Assembly (NCBI RefSeq): GCF_030372275.1
Contig: NZ_JAUDDJ010000011.1
Direction: 5' to 3' (one strand)
Source: Lawsonibacter sp900766145
Lineage (GTDB): Bacteria; Bacillota; Clostridia; Oscillospirales; Oscillospiraceae
Length of the DNA: 64,000 nt
Below are positions 16,284 through 24,516 of the stretch, piece after piece; positions within the stretch are counted from its first letter, which is position 1, and each line of letters begins with the position of its first letter. The translations under genes and the position numbers were made by a program. A model generated the notes under the pieces. The model saw only the letters and a program-made list of their open reading frames with translations. It made no database searches and was not told the origin of the DNA.

Positions 16284-17447
16284 TTATTTTTTCTTTTTCC
16301 GCTTATCAAAAAAGCCTTTCAGGCCGCTCTCTTCCGGCACCTCTTCCCCCATGGCCTGGGCAAAGACCCGCAGGGCCTCCTTCTGCTCGCTGTTGAGGGA
16401 GGTGGGCACCTGGACCCGGATGGTGACGTACTGGTCACCCCGGCCCCGGCCCCGCAGCTCGGGGATACCCTTCCCCCGCAGGCGGAAGGTGGTACCGGTC
16501 TGAGTGCCGGCGGGCAGGGTGTACTTCACCTTGCCGTCGATGGTGGGGATCTCCAGCTCGGCGCCCATGGCCGCCTGGAAGAAGCTCACCGGCTGCTCAT
16601 AGAGCACGGTGGTACCGTCACGGCGGAACTGGGGATGGGGCTTGACCCGCACGCCCACAATGAGGTCGCCGGCGGGACCGCCGTTTTTGCCCGCGTTGCC
16701 CTGGCCCCGCAGGGAGACGGCCTGGCCGTCGTCGATGCCGGCGGGGATGGTAACGGTGATGCGCTTGCTCTTCTTCACGCTGCCGCTGCCGCCGCAGCTC
16801 TTACAGGGGCTGTGGATGATCTTACCGGTGCCCCGGCAGCGGGTACAGGCCGCGGTACTGGAGAAGGCGAAGCCGCCGGTGCGCTGCTGCACCCGAACCA
16901 CGCCGGTGCCCCGGCAGTCGGGGCAGGTCTCGGCGGTGGTACCCGGCTGACAGCCGGAGCCGTGGCAGGCATCACACTCCTCGGTGCGGTTGAGGTTGAT
17001 TTCCTTCTCGCAGCCGAAGGCGGCCTCCTCAAAGGTGATGGTCAGGTTGGCCCGCAGGCTCTCCCCCTTCTGGGGGCCGTTGCGCCGGGCTCCGCCGCCG
17101 CCAAAGCCGCCGAAACCACCGCCGCCAAAGAAGGAGCCGAAGATATCACCCAGGTCGATGTCCCCCATGTCAAAGCCGCCGAAGGGGCCGCCGGGGCCGC
17201 CCGCGCCATAGTTGGGATCTACGCCCGCATGGCCGAACTGGTCATACCGGGCCCGCTTCTGCTCGTCGGACAGGACGCTGTAAGCCTCGTTCACTTCCTT
17301 GAACTTGGCCTCTGCCTCCTTGTCGCCGGGGTTCATGTCGGGGTGATATTTTTTGGCCAATTTCCGGTAGGCCTTTTTAATCTCATCGTCGGAGGCGCCT
17401 TTGCTGACACCCAGCACCTCGTAATAATCTCGTTTCTGTTCTGGCAT
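16284..17447 (-). CDS. dnaJ: Chaperone protein DnaJ
   Basis: 387 aa, type I Hsp40. J domain with the HPD triad at residues 35-37, a Gly/Phe-rich region, four zinc-binding repeats (CDACHGSGC, CPDCRGTG, CTRCRGTG, CKSCGGSG), then two beta-sandwich client domains. It stimulates the DnaK ATPase and delivers unfolded clients. Last gene of hrcA-grpE-dnaK-dnaJ, separated from dnaK by a 213-nt hairpin-rich spacer. The ATG at 17447 fits the conserved J-domain start, though the ribosome site is weak (GGTGA). Confidence 0.97.
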   Translation of the reverse strand: MPEQKRDYYEVLGVSKGASDDEIKKAYRKLAKKYHPDMNPGDKEAEAKFKEVNEAYSVLSDEQKRARYDQFGHAGVDPNYGAGGPGGPFGGFDMGDIDLGDIFGSFFGGGGFGGFGGGGARRNGPQKGESLRANLTITFEEAAFGCEKEINLNRTEECDACHGSGCQPGTTAETCPDCRGTGVVRVQQRTGGFAFSSTAACTRCRGTGKIIHSPCKSCGGSGSVKKSKRITVTIPAGIDDGQAVSLRGQGNAGKNGGPAGDLIVGVRVKPHPQFRRDGTTVLYEQPVSFFQAAMGAELEIPTIDGKVKYTLPAGTQTGTTFRLRGKGIPELRGRGRGDQYVTIRVQVPTSLNSEQKEALRVFAQAMGEEVPEESGLKGFFDKRKKKK

Positions 17448-17483
17448 ATGGTTCACCAACTTTACAAGTGGAGTTATGAACAT

Positions 17484-17641
17484 GGGAAATGGCGGGGGCA
17501 TCCCCCGCCTTTCCCTTCATTCTCACGCTGCGGATTGGGCACACGGCCGGGTCGCTTTCACTCCGTCTCCGGACGCAAACAGCCGTATGTCTTCCGGCTT
17601 GGTTTGCATCCGTCGCTGCGCTCCAAGCTCCCCTGTGTGCC
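17484..17641 (-). repeat. Large structured element between dnaK and dnaJ
   Basis: An outer stem GGCACACGG/CCTGTGTGCC (17538-17546 with 17632-17641) encloses a long hairpin GGACGCAAAC-AGCCG / CGGCT-GTTTGCATCC (17571-17585 with 17595-17611). A separate GC hairpin lies at 17484-17515. There is no T-run. It could be an RNA-processing or stability element, or a dispersed repeat. Confidence 0.55.
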
Positions 17642-17660
17642 GATCCTCCGCGCTTATTTC

Positions 17661-19520
17661 TTACTTCTTGTCGTCATCAACGACAGTATAATCAGCATCC
17701 ACTACGTCGTCGCCGCCATTGCTGCCGCCGGTCTGGCCGCCGCCGAAGTTGGCGCCGCCCATGTCAGGACCGGGGCCAGCCTGGCCGCCCTGCTGCTGGT
17801 AGAGCTTCTCGCTGACCGCGTAGAAGGCCTTCTGCAGCTCCTCGGTGGCGTTCTTGATGGCCTCGGTGTCAGAGCCCTTCATGGTCTCCTTCAGCTTACC
17901 CAGAGCGCTCTCAATGTTGGAGCGGTCGCCCGCATCCATCTTACCGCCCATCTCCTCCAGGGCCTTCTCGGTCTGGAAGACCATCTGGTCGGCCTGGTTG
18001 CGGGTATCGGCAGCCTCACGCTGCTTCTTGTCCTCGGCGGCAAACTGCTCGGCCTCACGCACGGCCTTGTCGATGTCGTCCTTGGACATGTTGGTGGAGG
18101 AGGTGATGGTGATGTGCTGCTCCTTGCCGGTGCCCAGGTCCTTAGCGGACACGTTCACGATGCCGTTGGCATCAATGTCGAAGGTGACCTCGATCTGAGG
18201 CACGCCCCGGCGGGCGGGAGCAATGCCGTCCAGGTTGAAGCGGCCCAGAGTCTTGTTGTACTGAGCCATCTCACGCTCGCCCTGGAGCACGTGGACCTCC
18301 ACGGAGGTCTGGTTGTCAGCAGCGGTGGTGAAGGTCTGGCTCTTCTTCACGGGGATGGTGGTGTTGCGCTCGATGAGCTTGGTCATCACGCCGCCCATGG
18401 TTTCAATGCCCAGAGACAGGGGGGTGACGTCCAGCAGCAGCAGGTCCTTCACGTCGCCGGTGAACACGCCGCCCTGCAGGGCCGCGCCCAGAGCCACACA
18501 CTCATCGGGGTTGATGCCCTTGAAGCCTTCCTTGCCGGTGAGCTTCTTGACCATGTCCTGAACCGCGGGGATCCGGCTGGAGCCGCCTACCATCAGGACC
18601 TTGGAGATGTCGTTGCCGGTGAGACCGGCATCGCTCATGGCCTGACGCACGGGGCCGGCCGTGGCCTCCACCAGGTGAGCGGTGAGCTGGTCAAACTTCG
18701 CACGGGTCAGGGTCAGATCCAGGTGCTTGGGGCCGGTGGCGTCAGCGGTGATATAGGGCAGGTTAATGTTGGTGGAGGTGACGCCGCTGAGCTCGATCTT
18801 GGCCTTCTCGGCGGCCTCCTTCAGGCGCTGCATGGCAACCTTATCGCCGGTCAGGTCGATGCCTTCGGCCTTCTTGAACTCGGAAGCCATCCAGTCCATG
18901 ATGCACTTATCGAAGTCGTCGCCGCCCAGGCGGTTGTTGCCGGCGGTAGCCAGAACCTCGATGACACCGTCGTCGATGTCCAGGATGGACACATCGAAGG
19001 TGCCGCCGCCCAGGTCGTACACCATGACCTTCTGAGCGGTCTCCTTATCCACACCGTAGGCCAGAGCGGCGGCGGTGGGCTCGTTGATGATACGCTTGAC
19101 CTCCAGGCCGGCGATCTTGCCGGCGTCCTTGGTGGCCTGACGCTGAGCGTCGGTAAAGTAAGCGGGGACGGTGATGACGGCCTCGGAGACAGTCTGGCCC
19201 AGATAGGCCTCGGCGTCGGCCTTCAGCTTCTGAAGGATCATGGCGCTGATCTCCTGGGGAGTGTACTTCTTGCCGTCGATGTCCACCTTGTAGTCGGTGC
19301 CCATCTCACGCTTGATGGAGATGACGGTGCGGTCGGGGTTGGTGATGGCCTGGCGCTTGGCCACCTGGCCCACCATACGCTCGCCGTCCTTGGAAAAAGC
19401 CACCACAGAGGGGGTGGTGCGGTTGCCTTCGGCGTTGGGGATGACGACGGCGTCGCCGCCCTCCATAACCGCCACGCAGCTGTTAGTCGTACCTAAGTCA
19501 ATACCAATGATCTTGGACAT
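17661..19520 (-). CDS. dnaK: Chaperone protein DnaK (Hsp70)
   Basis: 619 aa. Opens with IGIDLGTTNSCVAV (phosphate-binding loop), has DLGGGTFDVSI and the conserved linker DLLLLDVTPLSLGIET, then substrate-binding and lid domains. The tail is a Gly/Gln-rich linker and an acidic end (DDVVDADYTVVDDDKK). ATP-dependent folding machine in the cytoplasm, working with GrpE and DnaJ from the same operon. AGGAGG before the ATG. A very long open frame on the opposite strand (16.1-19.5 kb) is an artefact of codon bias. Confidence 0.98.
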   Translation of the reverse strand: MSKIIGIDLGTTNSCVAVMEGGDAVVIPNAEGNRTTPSVVAFSKDGERMVGQVAKRQAITNPDRTVISIKREMGTDYKVDIDGKKYTPQEISAMILQKLKADAEAYLGQTVSEAVITVPAYFTDAQRQATKDAGKIAGLEVKRIINEPTAAALAYGVDKETAQKVMVYDLGGGTFDVSILDIDDGVIEVLATAGNNRLGGDDFDKCIMDWMASEFKKAEGIDLTGDKVAMQRLKEAAEKAKIELSGVTSTNINLPYITADATGPKHLDLTLTRAKFDQLTAHLVEATAGPVRQAMSDAGLTGNDISKVLMVGGSSRIPAVQDMVKKLTGKEGFKGINPDECVALGAALQGGVFTGDVKDLLLLDVTPLSLGIETMGGVMTKLIERNTTIPVKKSQTFTTAADNQTSVEVHVLQGEREMAQYNKTLGRFNLDGIAPARRGVPQIEVTFDIDANGIVNVSAKDLGTGKEQHITITSSTNMSKDDIDKAVREAEQFAAEDKKQREAADTRNQADQMVFQTEKALEEMGGKMDAGDRSNIESALGKLKETMKGSDTEAIKNATEELQKAFYAVSEKLYQQQGGQAGPGPDMGGANFGGGQTGGSNGGDDVVDADYTVVDDDKK

Positions 19521-19594
19521 AATGTGTTTCCTCCTAATATATGAAAAGATTGTTGTTTACAAAATTTATAAGGGTTATATGGTTACGCTGCGCG

Positions 19595-20182
19595 TTAATT
19601 CGCAACCTTAACCATCGCAAACCGGATCACCTTGTCGCCCAGCTGGAAGCCGGCCTGGAACACGTCACACACGGTGTTCTCGCCGAAGTTCTCATCCTCC
19701 ACATGCATCACAGCGTTGTGCAGGTTGGGGTCGAAGGTCTGGCCCAGAGCAGGGATCTCGGTGATGCCCAGCTTCTCCAGCACGGTCTTGAGCTGGGTCA
19801 TGGTCATCTCCACGCCCTTCTTGAAGGCCTCGTCGGCGGTCTCCTGCTTGAGGGCCCGCTCCAGGTTGTCGTACACCGGCAGGAAGGCCACAGCCGCATC
19901 TGCCTTGGCGTCGTTCCAGATGGAATCCTTCTCCTTGGCGGTACGGCGGCGGTAGTTGTCATACTCGGCGGCCAGGCGCAGGTATTTGTCCTCCTGCTGG
20001 GCCACCTGATCCTTCAGGGACTCCAGCTCGGTGAGGAGGGGATCGGCGCTCTCGCTCTGGGCCTCGGTCTTAGCCTCGCTCTCGGGCTGTCCGGCCTGGG
20101 TCTCAGCCTGAGCCTGGGTCTCTTCCATGGGCTCCTGCTGCTCCGGGGCGGTCTGCTCCGCCTTCTTATCTTTCTTGCTCAT
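19595..20182 (-). CDS. grpE: Nucleotide exchange factor GrpE
   Basis: 195 aa. The first ~55 residues are low-complexity Glu/Gln/Ala-rich, followed by a long coiled coil (LESLKDQVAQQEDKYLRLAAE, then YRRRTAKEKD) and the C-terminal beta domain with TFDPNLHNAVMHVED and VFQAGFQLGDKVIR. It releases ADP from DnaK and acts as thermosensor of the cycle. Lies 15 nt after hrcA and 74 nt before dnaK in the same operon. Confidence 0.97.
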   Translation of the reverse strand: MSKKDKKAEQTAPEQQEPMEETQAQAETQAGQPESEAKTEAQSESADPLLTELESLKDQVAQQEDKYLRLAAEYDNYRRRTAKEKDSIWNDAKADAAVAFLPVYDNLERALKQETADEAFKKGVEMTMTQLKTVLEKLGITEIPALGQTFDPNLHNAVMHVEDENFGENTVCDVFQAGFQLGDKVIRFAMVKVAN

Positions 20183-20197
20183 GAACTAACGTTCCTC

Positions 20198-21259
20198 CTA
20201 TTCCTGGTCGTTCCCGTCGCCGGGGGGAAGCTCCCCCTTGCCGAACATCCGGGTCAGGCTGTCGGCGAAATAGGACAGGCGGGCGGTCACCTTGGCGTAG
20301 TCCATCCGGGTGGGTCCCACCACCCCGATGACGCCCCGCATATTATCTCCAATGTCGTAGCTGGCCATGACCACGCTGGTGTCCTTCAGGGCCTCGCTGA
20401 CGTTTTCCGGCCCGATCAGGATATTCATATTCTGCCCGTTCTCCATAGACACCGGCAGCCGGGAGCCCTCCTGGTTTTCGGCCAGGTAGGTCATCAGGGG
20501 CTTTGCCTTGTCCAGGCTGCGGTACTCCGGATGCTCCAGCAGATGGGTGATGCCCGAGGTGTGGATGGTCTGGCTGCGCTGCTCCTCCAGCACTTCAATG
20601 GCGTATTGCACCACCAGAGAGATCAGGTGAAATGCCCCGGGAGCGGAGCGTGTCTCCATCTTGTCCAGGGTCTGCTCCATCTCCTCCACGGTCAGCCCCA
20701 CAAAGGAGCTGTTCAGCACGGTGGACAGCAGCTGCAGCTGGGTATCGGACAGCTCATCGGACAGGTGGATAAGCTTGTTTCGCACCACCGAGTTGTCGGT
20801 CATTACCACGGCGATAAAGGCGTTTTCCTCTACCATCAGCAGGTCGTACCGCTTTACCGTCACCCGCTGTTTGGGCTGGGCCATGGTAAAGACGGGGTAG
20901 TCGCTGATCTGGGAGAGCACCTTGCCCGCCCGGTCGATCACCCGGTCCAGCTCCTCCATTTTCAGGTTCAGCGCGTCGTTGATGCGCTGGGTCTCCTGCA
21001 TGGTGAGCTGGTGCTCACCCATGAGCTCGTTGACGTAGAGCCGGTAGCCCATGGGGGAGGGAATCCGTCCGGCCGAAGTGTGGGGCTGCTCTAAGTAGCC
21101 CAGCTCGGTGAGGTCGGCCATCTCATTTCGTATGGTGGCGGTGGAGATGTCCAGTCCGGCCTGCTCGGCCACGGCCTTGGAACCTACCGGCTCCGCGGTG
21201 GAGATGTAGATCTCAACAATAGCCCGCAGGATTCGCTTTTTTCGATTGGTCAGCTCCAT
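20198..21259 (-). CDS. hrcA: Heat-inducible transcription repressor HrcA
   Basis: 353 aa. N-terminal winged helix (NRKKRILRAIVEIYISTAEP), a GAF-like middle domain and a family C-terminal end (IGVVGPTRMDYAKVTARLSYFAD). HrcA binds CIRCE palindromes and represses chaperone genes; GroEL activity keeps it folded. The ATG at 21259 with GGAGGCGAGG upstream is chosen over a longer frame that would run into CIRCE. First gene of its operon, so it controls itself together with grpE, dnaK and dnaJ. Confidence 0.96.
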   Translation of the reverse strand: MELTNRKKRILRAIVEIYISTAEPVGSKAVAEQAGLDISTATIRNEMADLTELGYLEQPHTSAGRIPSPMGYRLYVNELMGEHQLTMQETQRINDALNLKMEELDRVIDRAGKVLSQISDYPVFTMAQPKQRVTVKRYDLLMVEENAFIAVVMTDNSVVRNKLIHLSDELSDTQLQLLSTVLNSSFVGLTVEEMEQTLDKMETRSAPGAFHLISLVVQYAIEVLEEQRSQTIHTSGITHLLEHPEYRSLDKAKPLMTYLAENQEGSRLPVSMENGQNMNILIGPENVSEALKDTSVVMASYDIGDNMRGVIGVVGPTRMDYAKVTARLSYFADSLTRMFGKGELPPGDGNDQE

Positions 21260-21288
21260 ACCCTCGCCTCCATTTCTCATTCTATGTT

Positions 21289-21348
21289 TTAGCACTCATT
21301 ATCCCCGAGTGCTAAAGATAATGTACCACCCGCCCGCAAGATTGTCAA
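21289..21348 (-). promoter_or_regulatory. CIRCE operator and promoter of hrcA-grpE-dnaK-dnaJ
   Basis: TTAGCACTC-N9-GAGTGCTAA (21289-21315) is a perfect CIRCE palindrome with the standard 9-nt spacer. Just upstream on minus are TTGACA (21343-21348), a 17-bp spacer and TACATT (21320-21325). Confidence 0.95.
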
Positions 21349-21383
21349 TAGGTACTTTATGAATTTATTTTAAACAAAAAAAG

Positions 21384-21411
21384 CCCGGCATTTCTTTGCA
21401 GAAATGCCGGG
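21384..21411 (-). terminator. Terminator of the aromatic operon
   Basis: A 12-bp stem CCCGGCATTTCT / AGAAATGCCGGG with a TTGC loop; on minus it is followed by a run of seven T, 17 nt after the aroQ stop. Confidence 0.9.
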
Positions 21412-21427
21412 ATACTGCTAATTTGAC

Positions 21428-21859
21428 TTACCGTTGTTTCCCAGTCAGATATTGAATGGCGGCCCGGTAGCCCTCAAAGCCCATGCCGATGTAGGACTTC
21501 TCGCAGGCCATACCGGCATAGGAAATATGCCGGAACTCCTCCCGGGCGTTCACATCGGACAGGTGAACCTCCACCGCGGGCAGCCCCACCGCCTTCAGGG
21601 CATCCAGGATGGCCACGCTGGTGTGGGTGTAGGCGGCAGGGTTAATCACAATGCCGTCCATCTTCCTGTAGGCCCACTGGATTTTGTCCACAATGGCCCC
21701 CTCGTGGTTGGACTGGAACAGCTCCACCTGAGCGCCGCACTCGGCCGCCGCCTGGCGGATAAAGGCCTCCAGGGCGGCAAAGTCCTGCTTTCCGTAGATA
21801 TCCGGCTCCCGAATGCCCAGCATGTTGATGTTGGGGCCGTTGATAACCAGAATGTTCAT
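21428..21859 (-). CDS. aroQ: 3-dehydroquinate dehydratase, type II
   Basis: 143 aa, dodecameric type II fold. Family landmarks: ILVINGPNINMLGIREPDIYG at the start (active-site Tyr), ELFQSNHEGAIVDKI, the NPAAYTHTSVAI loop and HLSDVNAREEFRH. Dehydrates 3-dehydroquinate to 3-dehydroshikimate, third step of the shikimate pathway. Its ATG overlaps the stop of aroE-aroK by 4 nt with AGGAGGG upstream, so it is translationally coupled. Last gene of the aromatic operon. Confidence 0.96.
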   Translation of the reverse strand: MNILVINGPNINMLGIREPDIYGKQDFAALEAFIRQAAAECGAQVELFQSNHEGAIVDKIQWAYRKMDGIVINPAAYTHTSVAILDALKAVGLPAVEVHLSDVNAREEFRHISYAGMACEKSYIGMGFEGYRAAIQYLTGKQR

Positions 21860-23079
21860 CCCATCACCCTCCTGATGATCTCGTCCACGGTGTCCTCCAC
21901 CGTGCCGTTGTTGTCCACCGTCACCTGGGCGGCCGCCTCATAGAGGGGGGCCCGGCGGCGGTAGAGCTCCTCCCGGGGCACGCTCTGGGAGACGGGGCGG
22001 CCATCGGTGGGCAGCTTGTGAAGGTCCCGCCGCAGCCAGACCACCACGGAGTTTTCCTCCATGGGATCCCGGTTCTCCGGCCGGGTAACGATGCCGCCCC
22101 CGGCGGAGATCACTTGCCCGGACTCCTTGGCAATCTGGACCAGGGCCCGGTGCTCCCGCGCCCGGAAGCCCTCCTCCCCCTCTTTGGCAAAGATCTCGGG
22201 GATGGAGCAGCCCGCCTGAGCTACAATCGCCTCGTCCACGTCGGCCAGGGGGCGCCCCAGCTTCTGGGCCAGCGCCTTGCCCACGGTGGTCTTGCCGCAG
22301 CCAGGCATGCCGATGAGGAGAATATTTTTCGTCTCCCGCTCCAGCTTTGCGGTGATGTCGGTCACCAACTCATCGGGCAGCTTCTTGCCCTGGAATCGCT
22401 CGGAAGCCGCCTTGGCCTGGGCCACCAGCATTCCCAGGCCGTTGCCCCAGATGAGCCCCCGGCGCTGAGCCTGGAGCAGAAGCTGGGTCTTGGCCGGGTT
22501 GTAAATGAGGTCAAAGACCCCCTCACACTGGGGAAACTGGTCCAAATCCACCGGGGAAACTCCGTTGTTGGGGTACATACCCACCGGGGTGGCATTGACA
22601 ATGATCTGGGCGTCGGCGTGGCGGTCCAAATTTTGATAGTTATTCTCCCCGGAGCGGGAGATGGTGATGATCTCCCGGGCTCCCAGCTCGGAGATCACCG
22701 CTCGCACGGTGAGGGAGGCCCCGCCGCTGCCCAGCACCAGGGCTTTCCGCCCCTCTATCTGGGCCCCGGCAGATTTTAAGAGGTACAAAAACCCGTCGTA
22801 GTCGGTGTTGTCCCCCAACAGGGTACCGTCGGGGCGGCGGAGAATGGTATTCACGCTGCCGATGCGCTGGGCAGCGGGGGTGAGCTCAGCACAGTACTCC
22901 ATTACCGTCTTTTTATAAGGGATGGTGACGTTCAGGCCGTGGAACTCCCCCTTTTGCAGGAAGTTCCCCACCTCCTCCGGCTCCAGGGGGATGAGCCGAT
23001 AGGGGTACTCCCCCAGCAGGCTGTGGATTTTTGGGGAAAAGCTATGGCCCAGCTTGCGGCCAATGAGCCCGCAGTCCAT
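21856..23079 (-). CDS. aroE-aroK: Shikimate dehydrogenase - shikimate kinase fusion
   Basis: 407 aa joining two consecutive pathway enzymes. Residues ~1-245 are shikimate dehydrogenase (GLIGRKLGHSFSPKIH, the catalytic Lys in NVTIPYKKTV, NAD(P) loop GSGGASLTV, and NATPVGMYP). Residues ~250-407 are shikimate kinase (Walker A LIGMPGCGKTTVGK, ADVDEAIV, GGGIVTRPENR, and LPTDGRPVS). The fusion reduces 3-dehydroshikimate and phosphorylates the product. It starts in the pheA stop (TGATG) and ends in the aroQ start, so it is fully coupled. Confidence 0.95.
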   Translation of the reverse strand: MDCGLIGRKLGHSFSPKIHSLLGEYPYRLIPLEPEEVGNFLQKGEFHGLNVTIPYKKTVMEYCAELTPAAQRIGSVNTILRRPDGTLLGDNTDYDGFLYLLKSAGAQIEGRKALVLGSGGASLTVRAVISELGAREIITISRSGENNYQNLDRHADAQIIVNATPVGMYPNNGVSPVDLDQFPQCEGVFDLIYNPAKTQLLLQAQRRGLIWGNGLGMLVAQAKAASERFQGKKLPDELVTDITAKLERETKNILLIGMPGCGKTTVGKALAQKLGRPLADVDEAIVAQAGCSIPEIFAKEGEEGFRAREHRALVQIAKESGQVISAGGGIVTRPENRDPMEENSVVVWLRRDLHKLPTDGRPVSQSVPREELYRRRAPLYEAAAQVTVDNNGTVEDTVDEIIRRVMG

Positions 23080-24227
23080 CAGCAGATCACCTCATTGTAG
23101 GTGCCCAGATAGCGGAAGTGCTCGCTCTCCTCCTCCAAATCCCGGAAGATGCGCTCCATCTCGGGGGCATACACGGAGCACTCCAGGTCGAAGTAGAACA
23201 TGAACTCAAACTCCCGGTTGGGGAGGGGACGGCTCTCCAGCTTGCGCAGGTTAATGCCCAGGGCGTAGAACTTGGACAGCACATTGTAAAGGGTACCAGG
23301 CTTGTGGAGCAGAGTCATCATCAGGGAGGTGCGGTCGGCCCCGGGGTAAATCTCAGGATTTTTGGAGATGCAGATGAAACGGGTGTAGTTGTTATCCTGG
23401 TCCTGCACATCCCGCTCCAGCAGGTTGAGGCCGTAGAGCTCGCCGCAGAAGCGGGAGGACAGGGCAGCCACGTCCCGGCGCTCCGACTGAGCCACCATCT
23501 GGGCAGCCAGGGCGGTGTTCTCCACCACGGTGACCTTCACGCCCTTGAGAGTGGACAGGTAGCCGGCGCACTGGCTGATGGCCTGCTGGTGGGAGAAGAT
23601 TTCTTTGATCTCCTCCTTCTTCACCCCGTGCTTGGTGAGCAGGTTGTGGTTCACCTTCAGGCGGGCGGAGCGGACGATGGAGAAGTTGTGCTGGGTCATC
23701 AGGTCGTAGATGGCATTGACGGAACCGGCGGTGCTGTTCTCGATGGGCAGCACGCCGTACTGGCACATGCCGCTCTCCACCGCCTTGAATACATGTTCAA
23801 AGGTATTGAAGTAGAGGATGGTAGGAGCCTTGAAGATGCTGTCGCAGGCGATCTGGGAGTAAGCGCCCTCCACGCCCTGGCAGGCCACGGTGGCCCGCTG
23901 GGGGAAGAGGTCGGGGGTGGTGTCCAGGGCCTTGCGGATGGTCTCATACACCTTGGAGGGTACGCCGGAGCAGGCGTTCTGGTAGGAGCGTCCGGCGGCC
24001 AGGATGGTGCGGTAGACCGACTGGGTGTAGTCGGCCAGCTCCTCTCCCGCCTGCTCCCCTACCTTGCCCAGCAGGGCGCGCTCCCGGCCCGCGTCCAGAG
24101 TGGGCAGGCCGTTGGCACGCTTGTAAGCGGCCACCTCTTTGGAGACCTCCATGCGCTGCTTGAACAGGTCCACCATCTGCTGGTCGATGGCGTCAATTTT
24201 CTCTCTCAGATCCTTCAGTTCTTCCAT
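23079..24227 (-). CDS. pheA: Bifunctional chorismate mutase / prephenate dehydratase (P-protein)
   Basis: 382 aa. Residues ~1-85 are an AroQ-type chorismate mutase helix bundle (LREKIDAIDQQMVDLFKQRM). Next is the prephenate dehydratase domain, starting VACQGVEGAYSQIAC, with VLPIENSTAGSV and the catalytic Thr-Arg-Phe (NNYTRFICI). An ACT domain at the C-terminus carries KLESRPLPNREFEF, the motif of phenylalanine feedback sites. It makes phenylpyruvate for Phe synthesis. The ATG at 24227 with GGAG 9 nt upstream is preferred to the TTG at 24233. The 273-nt gap before it is full of hairpins. Confidence 0.95.
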   Translation of the reverse strand: MEELKDLREKIDAIDQQMVDLFKQRMEVSKEVAAYKRANGLPTLDAGRERALLGKVGEQAGEELADYTQSVYRTILAAGRSYQNACSGVPSKVYETIRKALDTTPDLFPQRATVACQGVEGAYSQIACDSIFKAPTILYFNTFEHVFKAVESGMCQYGVLPIENSTAGSVNAIYDLMTQHNFSIVRSARLKVNHNLLTKHGVKKEEIKEIFSHQQAISQCAGYLSTLKGVKVTVVENTALAAQMVAQSERRDVAALSSRFCGELYGLNLLERDVQDQDNNYTRFICISKNPEIYPGADRTSLMMTLLHKPGTLYNVLSKFYALGINLRKLESRPLPNREFEFMFYFDLECSVYAPEMERIFRDLEEESEHFRYLGTYNEVIC

Positions 24228-24277
24228 CTTCAATCACTCCTTACCTATGGGTGCAATATTCTATATCTTAATAAGGT

Positions 24278-24310
24278 GGCGAAACGAAGTTTCGCACAAA
24301 GCTCTTTTGC
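24278..24310 (-). repeat. Copy C of the modular hairpin repeat (upstream of pheA)
   Basis: Contains the conserved core GGCGAAACGAAGTTTCGC followed by AAAGCTCTTTTGC. In place of the CCTACTTTTC stem of the other copies it has a different adjacent hairpin, CGCGTGGG/CCCACGCG (24312-24345). Confidence 0.6.
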
Positions 24311-24311
24311 G

Positions 24312-24422
24312 CGCGTGGGTCAAAACCACAGTTTCGCCCCACGCGGCAAATTTGAATTGGCTTCTCCAATTCAAATTTGTACTGATTGCACGTGAAAGGG
24401 CACCCTGACAGTTCCCTTTCAC
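24312..24422 (-). promoter_or_regulatory. Three consecutive hairpins upstream of pheA
   Basis: CGCGTGGG/CCCACGCG (24312-24345), a perfect 14-bp stem (24347-24360 with 24366-24379) and GTGAAAGGG/CCCTTTCAC (24392-24422). None has a T-run, no ORF fits, and no promoter was found. Confidence 0.55.
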
Positions 24423-24457
24423 ATTATCCCTCCCTCCGAAACCTCTTGCTGCTCAGA

Positions 24458-24516
24458 GGCGAAACGAAGTTTCGCCCGAAAGCTCTTTTGCCTACTTTTC
24501 TCACGAGAAAAGTAGG
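24458..24516 (-). repeat. Copy A of the modular hairpin repeat (aroC 3' end)
   Basis: Read on minus: an 11-bp stem CCTACTTTTCT/AGAAAAGTAGG, then CAAAAGAGCTTTCGGG and the palindrome CGAAACTTCGTTTCG. The stop codon of aroC lies inside the first stem. About 85% identical to copy B at 50574-50631. Confidence 0.75.

Noticed and set aside
16116..19496. 1126-codon open frame antisense to dnaK and dnaJ
   Set aside because: Typical antisense shadow of highly expressed GC-rich genes; no ribosome site and no recognisable domains.
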